Positions 23,620-32,077 of a stretch of DNA of 64,000 nt are shown here, piece after piece. This stretch comes from JANQIV01 sp050117315 (GTDB taxonomy: Bacteria; Bacteroidota; Ignavibacteria; Ignavibacteriales; Melioribacteraceae). The translations under genes and the position numbers were made by a program. The stretch covers positions 12,333 through 76,332 of the forward strand of contig JASFMY010000015.1 of NCBI GenBank assembly GCA_050117315.1. Direction: 5' to 3'. The notes under the pieces are model-generated. The model was not told the origin of the DNA. It saw only the letters and a program-made list of their open reading frames with translations, and made no database searches. Position 1 is the first letter of the stretch. Every line of letters starts with the position of its first letter.

Positions 23620-24114
23620 TTAATTAATCTTAATCTCCCGGATTTCCGTTTCCACTTTAAGCTTAACAATATTATCATCCTTAATTTCCAATACCGTAAT
23701 AGACTCGTGTTTGTCTCCTTTTCCGAGGAAGACGGTTGTATTATTTGTAAGATCTTCTATAATTACTAATTTCTGATTGGCATTAACAATTATTCCCTGC
23801 ACATTAAATTTTAGGCTTGGCTTTTTAATTTCCTTCTTTAATTTTTTTCTTGACGGAGCTTTTTTAACAGGTTTTTTAATTTCCTTTAATAAAAAAGGGT
23901 CCCTGCTTAATGTATACAACTCTGTTTCGTTTTCAATATCATCTTCATCGTTTATTTCTTTGTATATATTTAACTTTTCAGCAAAGTTATCATCAATTAC
24001 TTCATAGTCGTTGTCATTTAGTCTATCAATAATATTAAAGATTATAATTCCCCAGACAATAACAACAGCGGTTAGCAAAAGATAAAATTTATTTTTCTTG
24101 TTTATTTTCATCAT
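23620..24114 (-). CDS. PilP/GspC-like inner-membrane pilus or secretion component
   Basis: 164 residues: short basic N-terminus, one membrane segment (about 10-29, FYLLLTAVVIVWGIIIFNII), an acidic linker, the segment SRDPFLLKEIKKP, a Lys/Pro-rich stretch, then a small beta domain (FNVQGIIVNANQKLVIIEDL...VFLGKGDKHESITVLEIKDDNIVKL). That DPF...GII....AIIE...V..GD....V..I....V plan is the PilP/GspC homology region. Its start overlaps the pilO-like stop by 4 bp (ATGA). It would link the inner-membrane platform to a secretin; no secretin gene is present here. Confidence 0.65.
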   Translation of the reverse strand: MMKINKKNKFYLLLTAVVIVWGIIIFNIIDRLNDNDYEVIDDNFAEKLNIYKEINDEDDIENETELYTLSRDPFLLKEIKKPVKKAPSRKKLKKEIKKPSLKFNVQGIIVNANQKLVIIEDLTNNTTVFLGKGDKHESITVLEIKDDNIVKLKVETEIREIKIN

Positions 24115-24644
24115 AGGTTCAGGTAAACATCCAGTTGTAAATTTATATTTAACAAAGGCCTATTTAATCTAACGGGCTTTATATCCATACTTTGAACAGA
24201 AACAACTTTTTGAGAATTTTCCAGGTTAGTAATAAAATTAAAATAGTCTGTAAAGCTGCCTTCAAGATTCAATTCTATTCCCTGCTTCCATAAGTCTTTC
24301 TCTTTGCTAATTTTTTTTGAGTTGATCGAAATAATTTTGAGTTTTGATTGGGCAGCCTGTTCGCTAAGCAGCTTTATAAAAGGGGATATATTTTTATTTT
24401 CATTATAGTCCGAAACAAAATTATTTACCCTTGATTTAATCCGGTTGTTTAATAAAGTATCTTCTTCCAACTGAATAGCAACCGTCTCTTCATCTTCCGT
24501 GTTGTATAAATCCCAGACCAGGCTCGCAGAATTACTTAATACATCAAAGAGTCTGGGACCTATTTCGAATATCAAAATAACCAGGAACAGAACCGACGTA
24601 GAGATTAAGTATGTATTCCATTTTTTATTTTTCAGGATTTTCAT
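24111..24644 (-). CDS. pilO: PilO-like inner-membrane platform protein
   Basis: 177 residues, bitopic: one membrane helix (about 13-32, ISTSVLFLVILIFEIGPRLF) and a periplasmic domain with a coiled-coil part (NNRIKSRVNNFVSDY) followed by a ferredoxin-like part (LKIISINSKKI...IELNLEGSFTDYFNFITNLENSQKVVSVQSMDIKP). The GSFTDYFNFITNLEN segment is the typical PilO signature. It overlaps the upstream PilMN gene by 20 bp and the next gene by 4 bp, so the three are surely co-translated. Confidence 0.75.
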   Translation of the reverse strand: MKILKNKKWNTYLISTSVLFLVILIFEIGPRLFDVLSNSASLVWDLYNTEDEETVAIQLEEDTLLNNRIKSRVNNFVSDYNENKNISPFIKLLSEQAAQSKLKIISINSKKISKEKDLWKQGIELNLEGSFTDYFNFITNLENSQKVVSVQSMDIKPVRLNRPLLNINLQLDVYLNL

Positions 24645-26130
24645 AATCGATACTTATCTTAAATAAAAATACTTCTCTTTTATAAAAATTGTTATAAATA
24701 TCCAGTTTACCGGTTTCTGCAACATTGGTGCTTATTAAAGAAACGTTGCCAAAGTTTTTATTTTCCTCAAGATTTTTGATATTTAATGAAAGTTCAGATT
24801 GGTCTAACACTATACCTTCTATTAAGAAATTCAACTTGTTAGTTGTTCTTAAATTCAGCCCGGTAAGAAAAGTTTTGCCGGTTAATGTTTTTGTAAGCTC
24901 ATTAAAGAGATAATTAAATTTAACCCCGCCTTCTTTAATTTTTTTCAACGAATTAAGATTTGCGAGAAGTGTTTTATTTTCTTCTTTTAAGCTTTCAACC
25001 AACTTAACTTTTGCTTCTGTCTCCACGATTGTGTCTTCTTTGTTGTTTTTGATCTTTTCAACTACACCTTCAATTGAATAAGTAAGCAGAAGCAAAACCA
25101 TCAATACTGCACCAAAGAATAATACTACCCTGTTAAAAATATCTTTATCTATTTTTTCGGTTTCTATTTCAAATTCTTCGTTTAAAAAGCCGTCGTTTTT
25201 TTCATAGCTATAATTAACAAAATTTACAGCGTGAACCGTGTTTGTTAGTTCATAATTATTTTTGCCGACTTTAACAACCGGCTGCCCGAAAACTTCTTTG
25301 ATTATTAACTCTACATTGCCATTTTTAATTGTTGTGGAAAGAATTAGTTTTATGTTTTCAATATCCCGGTTTTCATTTTCGGCAGAAATTGATTCTTTTA
25401 TGCTTACCAAAGAATTTTTCAGTATATCTAAATTGATTTTGTTTTCTGCAGAGCTTACAAATTGTTCGTAAACTTCCCCGGTTGACAGGCTCGATTCATC
25501 ATCGGAGTAACTAAAAAACAACATGTCTCCGGTTAGGTTTAGGTAAAGCGATATTTCATTTTTATAACCTGGCAAAAAATGAATGCCGACAGGCAAGGTT
25601 AAAATCTGCATCAATTTTATACCGCACTTACTGCAAACAGAAATAATATTGGAAATAAATTCTTTTCTTACGATTGTGAGAAGGTAATGAAATTCATCAT
25701 TTTCTTCTTTTATAAATTTGTAATTGTAACTAAAGTTTTCCTGCGATTGGCTTTCGGGTAAATACTTCCCAATATTTTCAACAAACCAAAGTTCAATGTC
25801 ATCGTTATCATTAGGAATTGTTACCGGTTTAACCCTGAACTCGTTAATATTTACAATTGCATTAATATTTTCTAATTCATGCTTTTCTTTATAAGTATTA
25901 ATTAAGGTAGATAATTCGGAAAGACCGCTGATTTGCCGGGTTGTGTTAAATTCAATTTCATAGTTTTCCAATGCGGCGTTTCTGCCGATCTTAAATATTT
26001 TTTCTTTGGATTTGATTAGGGTAATTGAAACGGAGCCCGAATATATATCAATAAAAAGGAAACGGTTTATACCGGACAATTTTAGATAGCTAATATTATC
26101 AACAATTTTTAATAAAGAATTATCAGGCAT
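24625..26130 (-). CDS. PilM-PilN fusion (GspL-like) assembly platform protein
   Basis: 501 residues. The N-terminal ~325 residues are cytoplasmic and resemble the actin-like PilM/GspL fold (FLFIDIYSGSVSITLIKSKEKIF; AIVNINEFRVKPVTIP; a middle LYLNLTGDMLFFSYSDDES). One membrane helix follows at about 333-353 (VVLFFGAVLMVLLLLTYSIEG), then a coiled coil (KVKLVESLKEENKTLLANLNSLKKI) and a PilN-type periplasmic domain (LFNELTKTLTGKTFLTGLNLR). PilM and PilN are usually separate genes; a fusion is the GspL arrangement of type II secretion. No ATPase, pilin or secretin gene is nearby. Confidence 0.65.
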   Translation of the reverse strand: MPDNSLLKIVDNISYLKLSGINRFLFIDIYSGSVSITLIKSKEKIFKIGRNAALENYEIEFNTTRQISGLSELSTLINTYKEKHELENINAIVNINEFRVKPVTIPNDNDDIELWFVENIGKYLPESQSQENFSYNYKFIKEENDEFHYLLTIVRKEFISNIISVCSKCGIKLMQILTLPVGIHFLPGYKNEISLYLNLTGDMLFFSYSDDESSLSTGEVYEQFVSSAENKINLDILKNSLVSIKESISAENENRDIENIKLILSTTIKNGNVELIIKEVFGQPVVKVGKNNYELTNTVHAVNFVNYSYEKNDGFLNEEFEIETEKIDKDIFNRVVLFFGAVLMVLLLLTYSIEGVVEKIKNNKEDTIVETEAKVKLVESLKEENKTLLANLNSLKKIKEGGVKFNYLFNELTKTLTGKTFLTGLNLRTTNKLNFLIEGIVLDQSELSLNIKNLEENKNFGNVSLISTNVAETGKLDIYNNFYKREVFLFKISIDYENPEK

Positions 26131-26190
26131 AAACGAATTAATTAAAGTTGGAATTTATCGACTGTAATTTACAATTTTTTTTAGAAAAGG

Positions 26191-26220
26191 TGATGCAATC
26201 TGCCGCGGCAGATTGCATCA
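26191..26220. repeat. 30-bp perfect palindrome downstream of aldo/keto reductase
   Basis: TGATGCAATCTGCCG is followed immediately by its exact reverse complement, with no spacer. It lies between the aldo/keto reductase stop (26287) and the pilMN start (26130). No T-run follows directly on either strand, so it looks more like a REP-type palindrome than an intrinsic terminator. Confidence 0.75.
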
Positions 26221-26286
26221 TCTACATGATAAACCTTTTTTCCTTATCCGGACAATTTTTCCATTCCACACAACAGGTTAAATTTA

Positions 26287-27120
26287 CTAAAAATCAAAGT
26301 TACCCGGATCAGGACCAATTCTTTTATTCTTATCTAAAGCGTCAATTATTCTTACATCCTCCTGTGTAAGTTCAAAATCAAAAATACGGGAATTGGAAAA
26401 TATTCTTTCTTTTTTTACAGACTTTGGAATTGTAACAACTCCCTTCTGCAAATTCCATCTTAAAACTATTTGAGCAGTTGTTTTATTATATTTTTCAGCA
26501 AGTTGAGTTAAAACCTCGTCGGATAATATCATACCCTGCATTAAAGGGCTCCACGCTTCGTAGCGGATATTTTTCGAATAACAATAATCTATCAAGTCCT
26601 GCTGAACAAGATACGGATGAAATTCCATTTGATTTACCATGGGGACAATCTCCGCTGCCTGCAGCAAGTCTTCAATTTGATGTTCTAAGAAATTGCTTAT
26701 GCCGATTGCCTTTACCCTTCCCTCTTTATAAATACTTTCAAACGCTTTCCAGGTATCCTTGTATTTACTTTTTACAGGCCAGTGAATTAAATAAAGATCA
26801 AGGTAATCAAATCCAAACTTCTTCATAGTTATATCAAAGGCTTTCAAAGTTGAATCATAACCTTGATCCGAATTCCAGACTTTGCTTGTTACAAATATCT
26901 CTTCCCGCGGAATTGAAGAATTCCTAACCGCTTCTCCAACACCTTTTTCATTGCCGTAAAACGATGCAGTATCAATATGCCTGTAGCCGGCTTCCAAAGC
27001 ATAATTAATTGCGTTAATAACTTGGCTGCCGTCTTCAACTTGAAATACACCTAAACCGAAGTACGGCATTTCTACACCGTTATTTAGTTTTACTTTTCCG
27101 CTTATCCCGGTTATTTGCAT
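26287..27120 (-). CDS. Aldo/keto reductase
   Basis: 277-residue NAD(P)H-dependent oxidoreductase of the AKR5-like type, a single (beta/alpha)8 barrel. The catalytic tetrad is present: D50 and Y55 (GYRHIDTASFYGNE), K80 (VTSKVW) and H113 (LIHWPVK). Other signatures are GISNFLEHQI, MEFHPYLVQQDL and the C-terminal cofactor motif IPKSVKKERIFSNSRIFDF. The substrate cannot be told from sequence. It stands alone between two palindromic repeats, with no obvious operon partner. Confidence 0.93.
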   Translation of the reverse strand: MQITGISGKVKLNNGVEMPYFGLGVFQVEDGSQVINAINYALEAGYRHIDTASFYGNEKGVGEAVRNSSIPREEIFVTSKVWNSDQGYDSTLKAFDITMKKFGFDYLDLYLIHWPVKSKYKDTWKAFESIYKEGRVKAIGISNFLEHQIEDLLQAAEIVPMVNQMEFHPYLVQQDLIDYCYSKNIRYEAWSPLMQGMILSDEVLTQLAEKYNKTTAQIVLRWNLQKGVVTIPKSVKKERIFSNSRIFDFELTQEDVRIIDALDKNKRIGPDPGNFDF

Positions 27121-27204
27121 GTTGTTTCATTCCATTAAAATGTTATTGCAAAAATAAAAAATATTGTTTGTTACATGAAATGTTAAAATTTAAAAACATT
27201 TATA

Positions 27205-27234
27205 TGTAGAGACATCATTAATGATGTCTCTACA
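27205..27234. repeat. 30-bp perfect palindrome upstream of aldo/keto reductase
   Basis: TGTAGAGACATCATT followed directly by its exact reverse complement. The GTAGAGAC/GTCTCTAC ends are typical of dispersed REP-like palindromes in many genomes. It differs in sequence from the palindrome at 26191. Confidence 0.75.
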
Positions 27235-27315
27235 AACAATAAAGCATTATCAAACAATTTTAAATTCCCAAGAACATTCCTCCCTCCTATAAAAGGGGGC
27301 GATCGGAGAGTTAGA

Positions 27316-27543
27316 ATGAAAAGTTACTACAAACTGCCGGTAAGAAATTGTAAACCACCAATAGGAGATGATATACCACCTATAAGAAATTATATACTAC
27401 CGCCAGGAAATTATTCCCGGCCGTCAGGAAATCGTTCCCGACCATCAGGAAATCATTCCCGACCGTCAGGAAATCGTTCCCGGCCACCAGGAAATGACAT
27501 CCTACCGATAGTTTATCATTACTTAGCTGTGTTCTTTTATTAA
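27316..27543 (+). CDS. Short heptapeptide-repeat ORF (hypothetical)
   Basis: 75 codons with a good ribosome site (CGGAGAG, 5 nt before ATG). After MKSYYK the frame follows eight 21-bp units, giving heptads such as LPVRNCK, PPIGDDI, PPIRNYI, LPPGNYS, RPSGNRS, RPSGNHS, RPSGNRS and RPPGNDI, then a hydrophobic tail LPIVYHYLAVFFY. Unit length is a multiple of three and the repeat is in frame throughout. It ends 25 bp before the next plus-strand gene. Function unknown; it may instead be a non-coding minisatellite that happens to be open. Confidence 0.35.
   Translation: MKSYYKLPVRNCKPPIGDDIPPIRNYILPPGNYSRPSGNRSRPSGNHSRPSGNRSRPPGNDILPIVYHYLAVFFY
27334..27501 (+). repeat. Tandem repeat, 8 units of 21 bp
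   Basis: Consecutive 21-bp units share the core (C/G)CC..(C/T)AGGAAAT.(A/G)TTCC. The fifth to seventh units are nearly identical and the outer ones diverge, the usual pattern of an array growing from its centre. The units are contiguous with no spacers, so this is not a CRISPR. Confidence 0.85.
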
Positions 27544-27568
27544 TTAAACTAATTTATGAGGAAAAACT

Positions 27569-27907
27569 ATGGCTTCACTAAAACCTATCAATCAAATCAT
27601 CTCTGAATCTGATGTATTAATTAATAATGCATTATCAGACGAAGCAATTAGTACGGAATTAGCCCTATTTGGTTATGACGAAACAAAGTTAAATGAAGGG
27701 AAAGCTCTTCTTGATGAAGTAATTGAATTAAACCGTAAACAGGAAAAAGAAAAAGGGAAAGCCGAGAGTGCAACCATGGAAAGAAACTTAAAGATAAATG
27801 AATTACTTGAATGTACCGGAGAGTTAAGGGAGGTTGCCAAAATAGCTTTGGAAGAAAATGAGCAATGGCTGGAGAAACTCGGTATTCTTGCCAGATCGGA
27901 TGCTTAA
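27569..27907 (+). CDS. Small helical protein of unknown function, probably shortened
   Basis: 112 residues, charged, predicted all-helical, without signal or membrane segment. A good ribosome site (GAGGAAA) precedes the ATG. The segment ALFGYDETKLNEGKALLDEVIELNRKQEKEKG resembles a family of uncharacterised, roughly 200-residue helical proteins of Bacteroidetes-like bacteria that carry an FGYDxxKLxEGKxL motif. If so, this copy has lost its C-terminal half; it ends WLEKLGILARSDA. I do not recognise a function. Confidence 0.55.
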   Translation: MASLKPINQIISESDVLINNALSDEAISTELALFGYDETKLNEGKALLDEVIELNRKQEKEKGKAESATMERNLKINELLECTGELREVAKIALEENEQWLEKLGILARSDA

Positions 27908-27994
27908 ACGGTAGACGTGAAAATGTAGTGACGTCATTTCACGCAATTCGCGTAAGCAGCAATAAATGTAATGTTTAATAGCTCCAGCGTGAAA

Positions 27995-28110
27995 GGACTG
28001 TGTGAAAACTGTAGGGCGAAATGCCGTTTCGCCCTACTTATTTATTATTCTCTTAAAATTTGTATGGGCGATCTACCAAATCGCCCTACAACTTGAATTT
28101 TCACACATCC
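27995..28110. repeat. MITE-like nested inverted repeat
   Basis: Ends are near-inverted copies: GGACTGTGTGAAAA at 27995 and TTTTCACACATCC at 28098. Inside are two hairpins: GTAGGGCGAAA/TTTCGCCCTAC (28011-28037) and TGTA-GGGCGAT/ATCGCCC-TACA (28061-28090). No ORF of substance. The remaining DNA from 27908 to 28344 holds only this element and the partial repeat at 28176. Confidence 0.6.
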
Positions 28111-28175
28111 TCTTAAGTTTCGTAGATGCTTCATTAATGAATAATGAAACACCTTGTATCGTGTCACACACAATT

Positions 28176-28242
28176 GTCATCTCGAACCCCGTCTTTTTGG
28201 TGGGAGATCTTTCTTTTCTCTGTTTATAAGATATCTCTCCGG
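28176..28242. repeat. Partial copy of the GTCATTTCGA interspersed repeat
   Basis: GTCATCTCGAACCCCGTCTT...GGTGGGAGATCTTT...AAGATATCTCTCCGG follows the same order as the complete element at 55811-55892, but the right terminal arm (TCGAAATGAC) is missing. It lies just upstream of the beta-propeller gene. Confidence 0.55.
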
Positions 28243-28380
28243 TAAATTAGGACACTACCAAAATATAAGGATGTTGAAAATAATTAAAGTATTTGCTATT
28301 ATTTTATTGTTATTGAACTTCATCTATCTTCAAGCATTATAGAAATGTTTATTCACAAAAATTTTAACTCCGGATTAAAT

Positions 28381-29232
28381 ATGGCAAACAGGAATATGAA
28401 TTTCATTTTACTATTAACCTTCGTTTGTTTTAGTCAAACAAATGCACAGCTAATTAAATTATGGGAGACAGATGAAGTTTATAAAGCACCTGAATCCGTC
28501 GTGTATGACGGGAATAGAGAGTGCTTATATATTTCCAACTATACAGAGCCTTTAGACAACGGAATGCCATACGGTAATCATAATATTTCAAAGGCAGACC
28601 TTAAAGGAAATATTATCAAATATGATTGGATAACTAATGTTACCACTCCAACAGGCATTTGCATAAATAATGACAAACTTTTTATTGTAGAAAGATTCGG
28701 TGTAATTGAATACGATTTAAAGAATGAAAAGATTTCTAACAAGTACTTAATTAAAACATCTCGCTTTCTTAACGACATCACAGTTGATCCCGATGATAAT
28801 ATTTATGTAAGTGTTAGCGATTCCGATGTAATATATAAAATTAGTAACGGTCGGGTAGAAGAATGGATTAGAGACATTTCTATTGATCAGACTAACGGAA
28901 TCTTAATTGATAATAATAAATTAATTGTTGCGGTAAACAGCGACCATTTTTTAAAGTATATAGATATAACAACCAAAGAGATTAAAAAAATTGCCTATTT
29001 AGGACCCGGTATTTTAGACGGAATAAAAAAGTGCGGTGATGATTATTTAGTTTCCCACTATGAAGGCAATCTTAATCTTGTATCATTATCCGGACGAGTT
29101 ACTGAACTACTCAATACTCGCGACAGAAAAATTAATATCGCCGACTTTGAATTTATAAAAAATAAAGGATTGCTAATTACCCCGGCATTAAAGAATAACA
29201 AACTGTACGGATATCAATATAAAAAACCTTAA
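28381..29232 (+). CDS. Secreted SMP-30/gluconolactonase-like beta-propeller protein
   Basis: 283 residues from the ATG at 28381; in-frame ATGs at 28345 and 28396 are also possible and none has a clear ribosome site. Signal peptide core FILLLTFVCFSQTNA. The mature part has repeated propeller blades: ESVVYDGNRECLYISNY, TPTGICINNDKLFIVERFGVIEYDL, LNDITVDPDDNIYVSVSDSDVIYKI, TNGILIDNNKLIVAVNSDHFLKYID and ADFEFIKNKGLLITPALKNNKLYGYQ. This is the SMP-30/NHL-type six-blade pattern; the early Glu, Asn and Asp residues could bind calcium. Substrate unknown. It converges with the TRAP operon. Confidence 0.7.
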   Translation: MANRNMNFILLLTFVCFSQTNAQLIKLWETDEVYKAPESVVYDGNRECLYISNYTEPLDNGMPYGNHNISKADLKGNIIKYDWITNVTTPTGICINNDKLFIVERFGVIEYDLKNEKISNKYLIKTSRFLNDITVDPDDNIYVSVSDSDVIYKISNGRVEEWIRDISIDQTNGILIDNNKLIVAVNSDHFLKYIDITTKEIKKIAYLGPGILDGIKKCGDDYLVSHYEGNLNLVSLSGRVTELLNTRDRKINIADFEFIKNKGLLITPALKNNKLYGYQYKKP

Positions 29233-29277
29233 AAAGTAAAAATAAGCTTGTCTCTGAATTCCCTTTACAGTGCTTAT

Positions 29278-30576
29278 CTAAAATCCAAATAAACCCGGCA
29301 GCCACAAACTCAATTGCGGAGTAAAAGTAACAAGTAAAAGAACAATAATCATTGCTGCAAACAACGGCAATAACGGTTTTACTACCTGCTCAATCCTAAC
29401 ATTTGCCACGCTGCATCCAATGAACAATACCGACCCGACCGGCGGGGTACATAATCCAACGCATAAATTCATAATCAATATTATTCCAAAGTGAATAGGA
29501 TCAACGCCAAACTGTTGAAGTACGGGTAAAAATATGGGTGTAAAAATTAATACAGCCGGAGTCATATCCATAAATATTCCGACAAACAAAAGGATAATGT
29601 TGATTATTAAAAAGATTGCGACCTTACTGTCGCTGAATCCGAGCAAAGCGGCACTCACGTTTTGAGGAATATTTTCAAACGAAAGCACCCATGAAAGTGC
29701 AATAGATGTTGCAATCAGCAGCATAACAATTGCAATAATTTTTATGGTGCTTATTAATATTTCCGGCAAATCGTTTATTTTAATTTCTCTATAAATAAAC
29801 GAGAGAATCAAAGTATAAACAACTGCAACAACCGAAGCTTCGGTTGCCGTAAAAATACCGGCAATAATACCTCCGATAACGATAACCAATAACATCAAAC
29901 TCGGCAGCGCATCTAAAAATTTTACAACCGCAAATTTTAGCGTTACCTTGTCGGCAACCTGCTGTGTGCTCATCTTTGTAGCATAGAAACCGGCAACCAG
30001 CATAAGTGCAAGACCCATCAAAATTCCCGGTACATAACCTGCAATAAATAAAGCTGCAATTGATACTCCCCCGCTTGCAAGAGAATAAACAATTAAAATA
30101 TTACTCGGCGGAATAACCAAACCCGTTGTCGCGGATGTTATATTAACCGCAGCGCTGAACGGCCTGTCGTATCCCTCTTTTTCCATAACCGGCGTCATGA
30201 AACCGCCGATAGCCGAAGCCGATGCGCCTGCCGAACCGGAGATAGCGCCGAACAGCATATTTGCAACAATGTTTACAAACGCCAATCCGCCGGGTAACCT
30301 TCCCACTAAAACTTTTGCAAAGTCGATTAGCCGGATTGCTATTCCGCCGCTGTTCATTAATTGCCCCGCTAAAATAAAGAAGGGAATCGCCAGTAGTGCA
30401 AAGCTGTCCAGCCCTGTAGCCATTCGTTGTGCAAGTGCTGTAAATGATGCAAGCGAATCTACGTTAATAATCAATGTAAACATTGCTGAGATTCCCAAAC
30501 TGTAAGCAACGGGAACACCCAATACAAGAAATATTATAAAACTTACTACAAGAACTATTATTGAAATTGCTTCCAT
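29278..30576 (-). CDS. dctM: TRAP transporter large permease subunit (DctM family)
   Basis: 432 residues, about twelve membrane segments, with family motifs LLAIPFFILAGQLMNSGGIAIRLIDFAK, GAISGSAGASASAIGGFMTPVMEKEGY, ITSATTGLVIPPSNILIVYSL and MNLCVGLCTPPVGSVLFIGCSVANV. It carries the Na+-coupled substrate path. Its start touches the stop of the small subunit gene with no gap. The neighbours (uxuA, mannonate/fructuronate-type SDR) point to a hexuronate or aldonate substrate. Confidence 0.95.
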   Translation of the reverse strand: MEAISIIVLVVSFIIFLVLGVPVAYSLGISAMFTLIINVDSLASFTALAQRMATGLDSFALLAIPFFILAGQLMNSGGIAIRLIDFAKVLVGRLPGGLAFVNIVANMLFGAISGSAGASASAIGGFMTPVMEKEGYDRPFSAAVNITSATTGLVIPPSNILIVYSLASGGVSIAALFIAGYVPGILMGLALMLVAGFYATKMSTQQVADKVTLKFAVVKFLDALPSLMLLVIVIGGIIAGIFTATEASVVAVVYTLILSFIYREIKINDLPEILISTIKIIAIVMLLIATSIALSWVLSFENIPQNVSAALLGFSDSKVAIFLIINIILLFVGIFMDMTPAVLIFTPIFLPVLQQFGVDPIHFGIILIMNLCVGLCTPPVGSVLFIGCSVANVRIEQVVKPLLPLFAAMIIVLLLVTFTPQLSLWLPGLFGF

Positions 30577-31074
30577 TTAGGACTCTATTTTTTGATTTGT
30601 TTGTTGACCGGGTTTTTCACCGATAAAAATTTCGAACAATGAATAATAAATTATAACTATCCCGCTTAAAGGAATGACCGAATAAATATAACCGATGGGT
30701 AAAGAAAGCGCCGGTGATATGTTTCCGAGTTTCAGCAGAATATAAATTAAATTAATACCCCCGATAACCATTACAAGCAATGCAAACACAAGGACTGAGA
30801 TGTTAATAAAATAAAAAACTATCCTCTGCCCTTTGAGAGAAAACTTTTTTATAACAACGTCAATTGCAAGATGCAGTCTTTTACCCGTTACATAAGCAGC
30901 TCCTAAAATTCCAACCCAGATTAAAAGAAGTCTTGCCAGTTCGTCGGTAAAAGAGCTCGGGTTCATTAAAACATACCTGGAAACTACCTGCCAGAAAACA
31001 TCAATCACGAGCATGCTTAATATTACGATTAAAAATTTCTCGAGTAATCCGTCGATAATTTTTTTCAATTTCAT
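30577..31074 (-). CDS. dctQ: TRAP transporter small permease subunit (DctQ family)
   Basis: 165 residues with four membrane segments. DctQ signatures are visible: VVSRYVLMNPSSFTDELARLLLIWVGILGAAYVTGKRLHLAIDVV. It forms the inner-membrane complex with the large subunit. The gene lies 1 bp after the binding-protein gene and abuts the large subunit gene. Confidence 0.93.
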   Translation of the reverse strand: MKLKKIIDGLLEKFLIVILSMLVIDVFWQVVSRYVLMNPSSFTDELARLLLIWVGILGAAYVTGKRLHLAIDVVIKKFSLKGQRIVFYFINISVLVFALLVMVIGGINLIYILLKLGNISPALSLPIGYIYSVIPLSGIVIIYYSLFEIFIGEKPGQQTNQKIES

Positions 31075-31075
31075 T

Positions 31076-32065
31076 TTAATTTATTGCCCTGATTCTTTTT
31101 ATATATGGATAAAGTTTTTTATTATCTTTAAACGAATCGTACAACGGTTCAACCTTCTGCATAAATGGGTCTTTGTCGGGATAAACAATTTCAACTCCGG
31201 CTTTTTCCAATTCACTTAATGCATGTGCTTCAGATTCGGCCCAAAGTTTACGCTGGTATAACGAGGATTCGTGAGCAGCTTCTTTTAACCACTCTTTTTC
31301 CTGATCGGTTAATGAATCCCAAAGATGTGTCCCGACTATAAGTACGTCAGGAATTGAAGCATGTTCATTAATCGAATAATATTTACAGACTTCGTAATGA
31401 TGGGATAAGTAAAAACTGGGAGGATTATTTTCGGCCGCATCAACAACGCCGCCTTGTAAAGCGGTATAAAGCTCACCGAATGATATCGGGGTTGCCGAAC
31501 CGCCAAGCTGGTTAATCATATCAATCGAAGTTTTACTCTGCATTACTCTTATTTTTAAGCCGGTTAAATCATCCGGCGTCATAATTTTTTTATCGCGTGA
31601 GTAAAAACTCCTGCTGCCGGCATCATAAAAACACAACCCGAGCAGCCAGTAGTCCTTTCCATGCTGAAGTAATTCTTCACCAACTTCGCTATCCAATGTT
31701 TTAAAGTAGTGTTCTTTACTCCTGAAAATATACGGCAGGCTTAATACTTTATACTCCGGGACAATGCCTTCCATAATGGCAGCAGAAACTTTAGTGATGC
31801 CTATTACACCAATCTGTAAAAGTTCAAGGCACTGTCTTTCTGTTCCCAATTGCTGGCTGTGATAAATGCTTATGTGAAGTTTGCCGCCGGATTTTTCACT
31901 GACTTTTTCGGCCATAAAAACCATAGCTTTATGTACCGGGTGATAAGTATCAAGTGCATGGGCTAATTTAATTTCTTTTTTTGAATCAATGCTGCATCCG
32001 TTGAACAGCAATAGAATTGCTAATAATATTTTTGACAAATGAATAAAGACATTTTTACGATTCAA
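31076..32065 (-). CDS. dctP: TRAP transporter solute-binding lipoprotein (DctP family)
   Basis: 329 residues from a TTG start (no nearby ATG; GGAGAAT lies 5 nt upstream). The N-terminus is a lipoprotein signal (LLAILLLFNGCSID, lipobox Cys). Mature part: IKLAHALDTYHPVHKAMVFMAEKVSEKSGGKLHISIYHSQQLGTERQCLELLQIG, then GLKIRVMQSKTSIDMINQLGGSATPISFGELYTALQGGVVDAAENN, which contains the DctP Arg that grips the substrate carboxylate. A periplasmic receptor, probably for uronates or related sugar acids. Confidence 0.93.
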   Translation of the reverse strand: MNRKNVFIHLSKILLAILLLFNGCSIDSKKEIKLAHALDTYHPVHKAMVFMAEKVSEKSGGKLHISIYHSQQLGTERQCLELLQIGVIGITKVSAAIMEGIVPEYKVLSLPYIFRSKEHYFKTLDSEVGEELLQHGKDYWLLGLCFYDAGSRSFYSRDKKIMTPDDLTGLKIRVMQSKTSIDMINQLGGSATPISFGELYTALQGGVVDAAENNPPSFYLSHHYEVCKYYSINEHASIPDVLIVGTHLWDSLTDQEKEWLKEAAHESSLYQRKLWAESEAHALSELEKAGVEIVYPDKDPFMQKVEPLYDSFKDNKKLYPYIKRIRAIN

Positions 32066-32077
32066 AGATTCTCCAAT

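Noticed and set aside
27334..27501. Possible CRISPR array
   Set aside because: The 21-bp units are contiguous without spacers, vary between units and stay in one reading frame; there are no cas genes.
28002..28229. 75-codon plus-strand open frame
   Set aside because: It is made almost wholly of the MITE-like and GTCATTTCGA repeat sequences and has no ribosome site.
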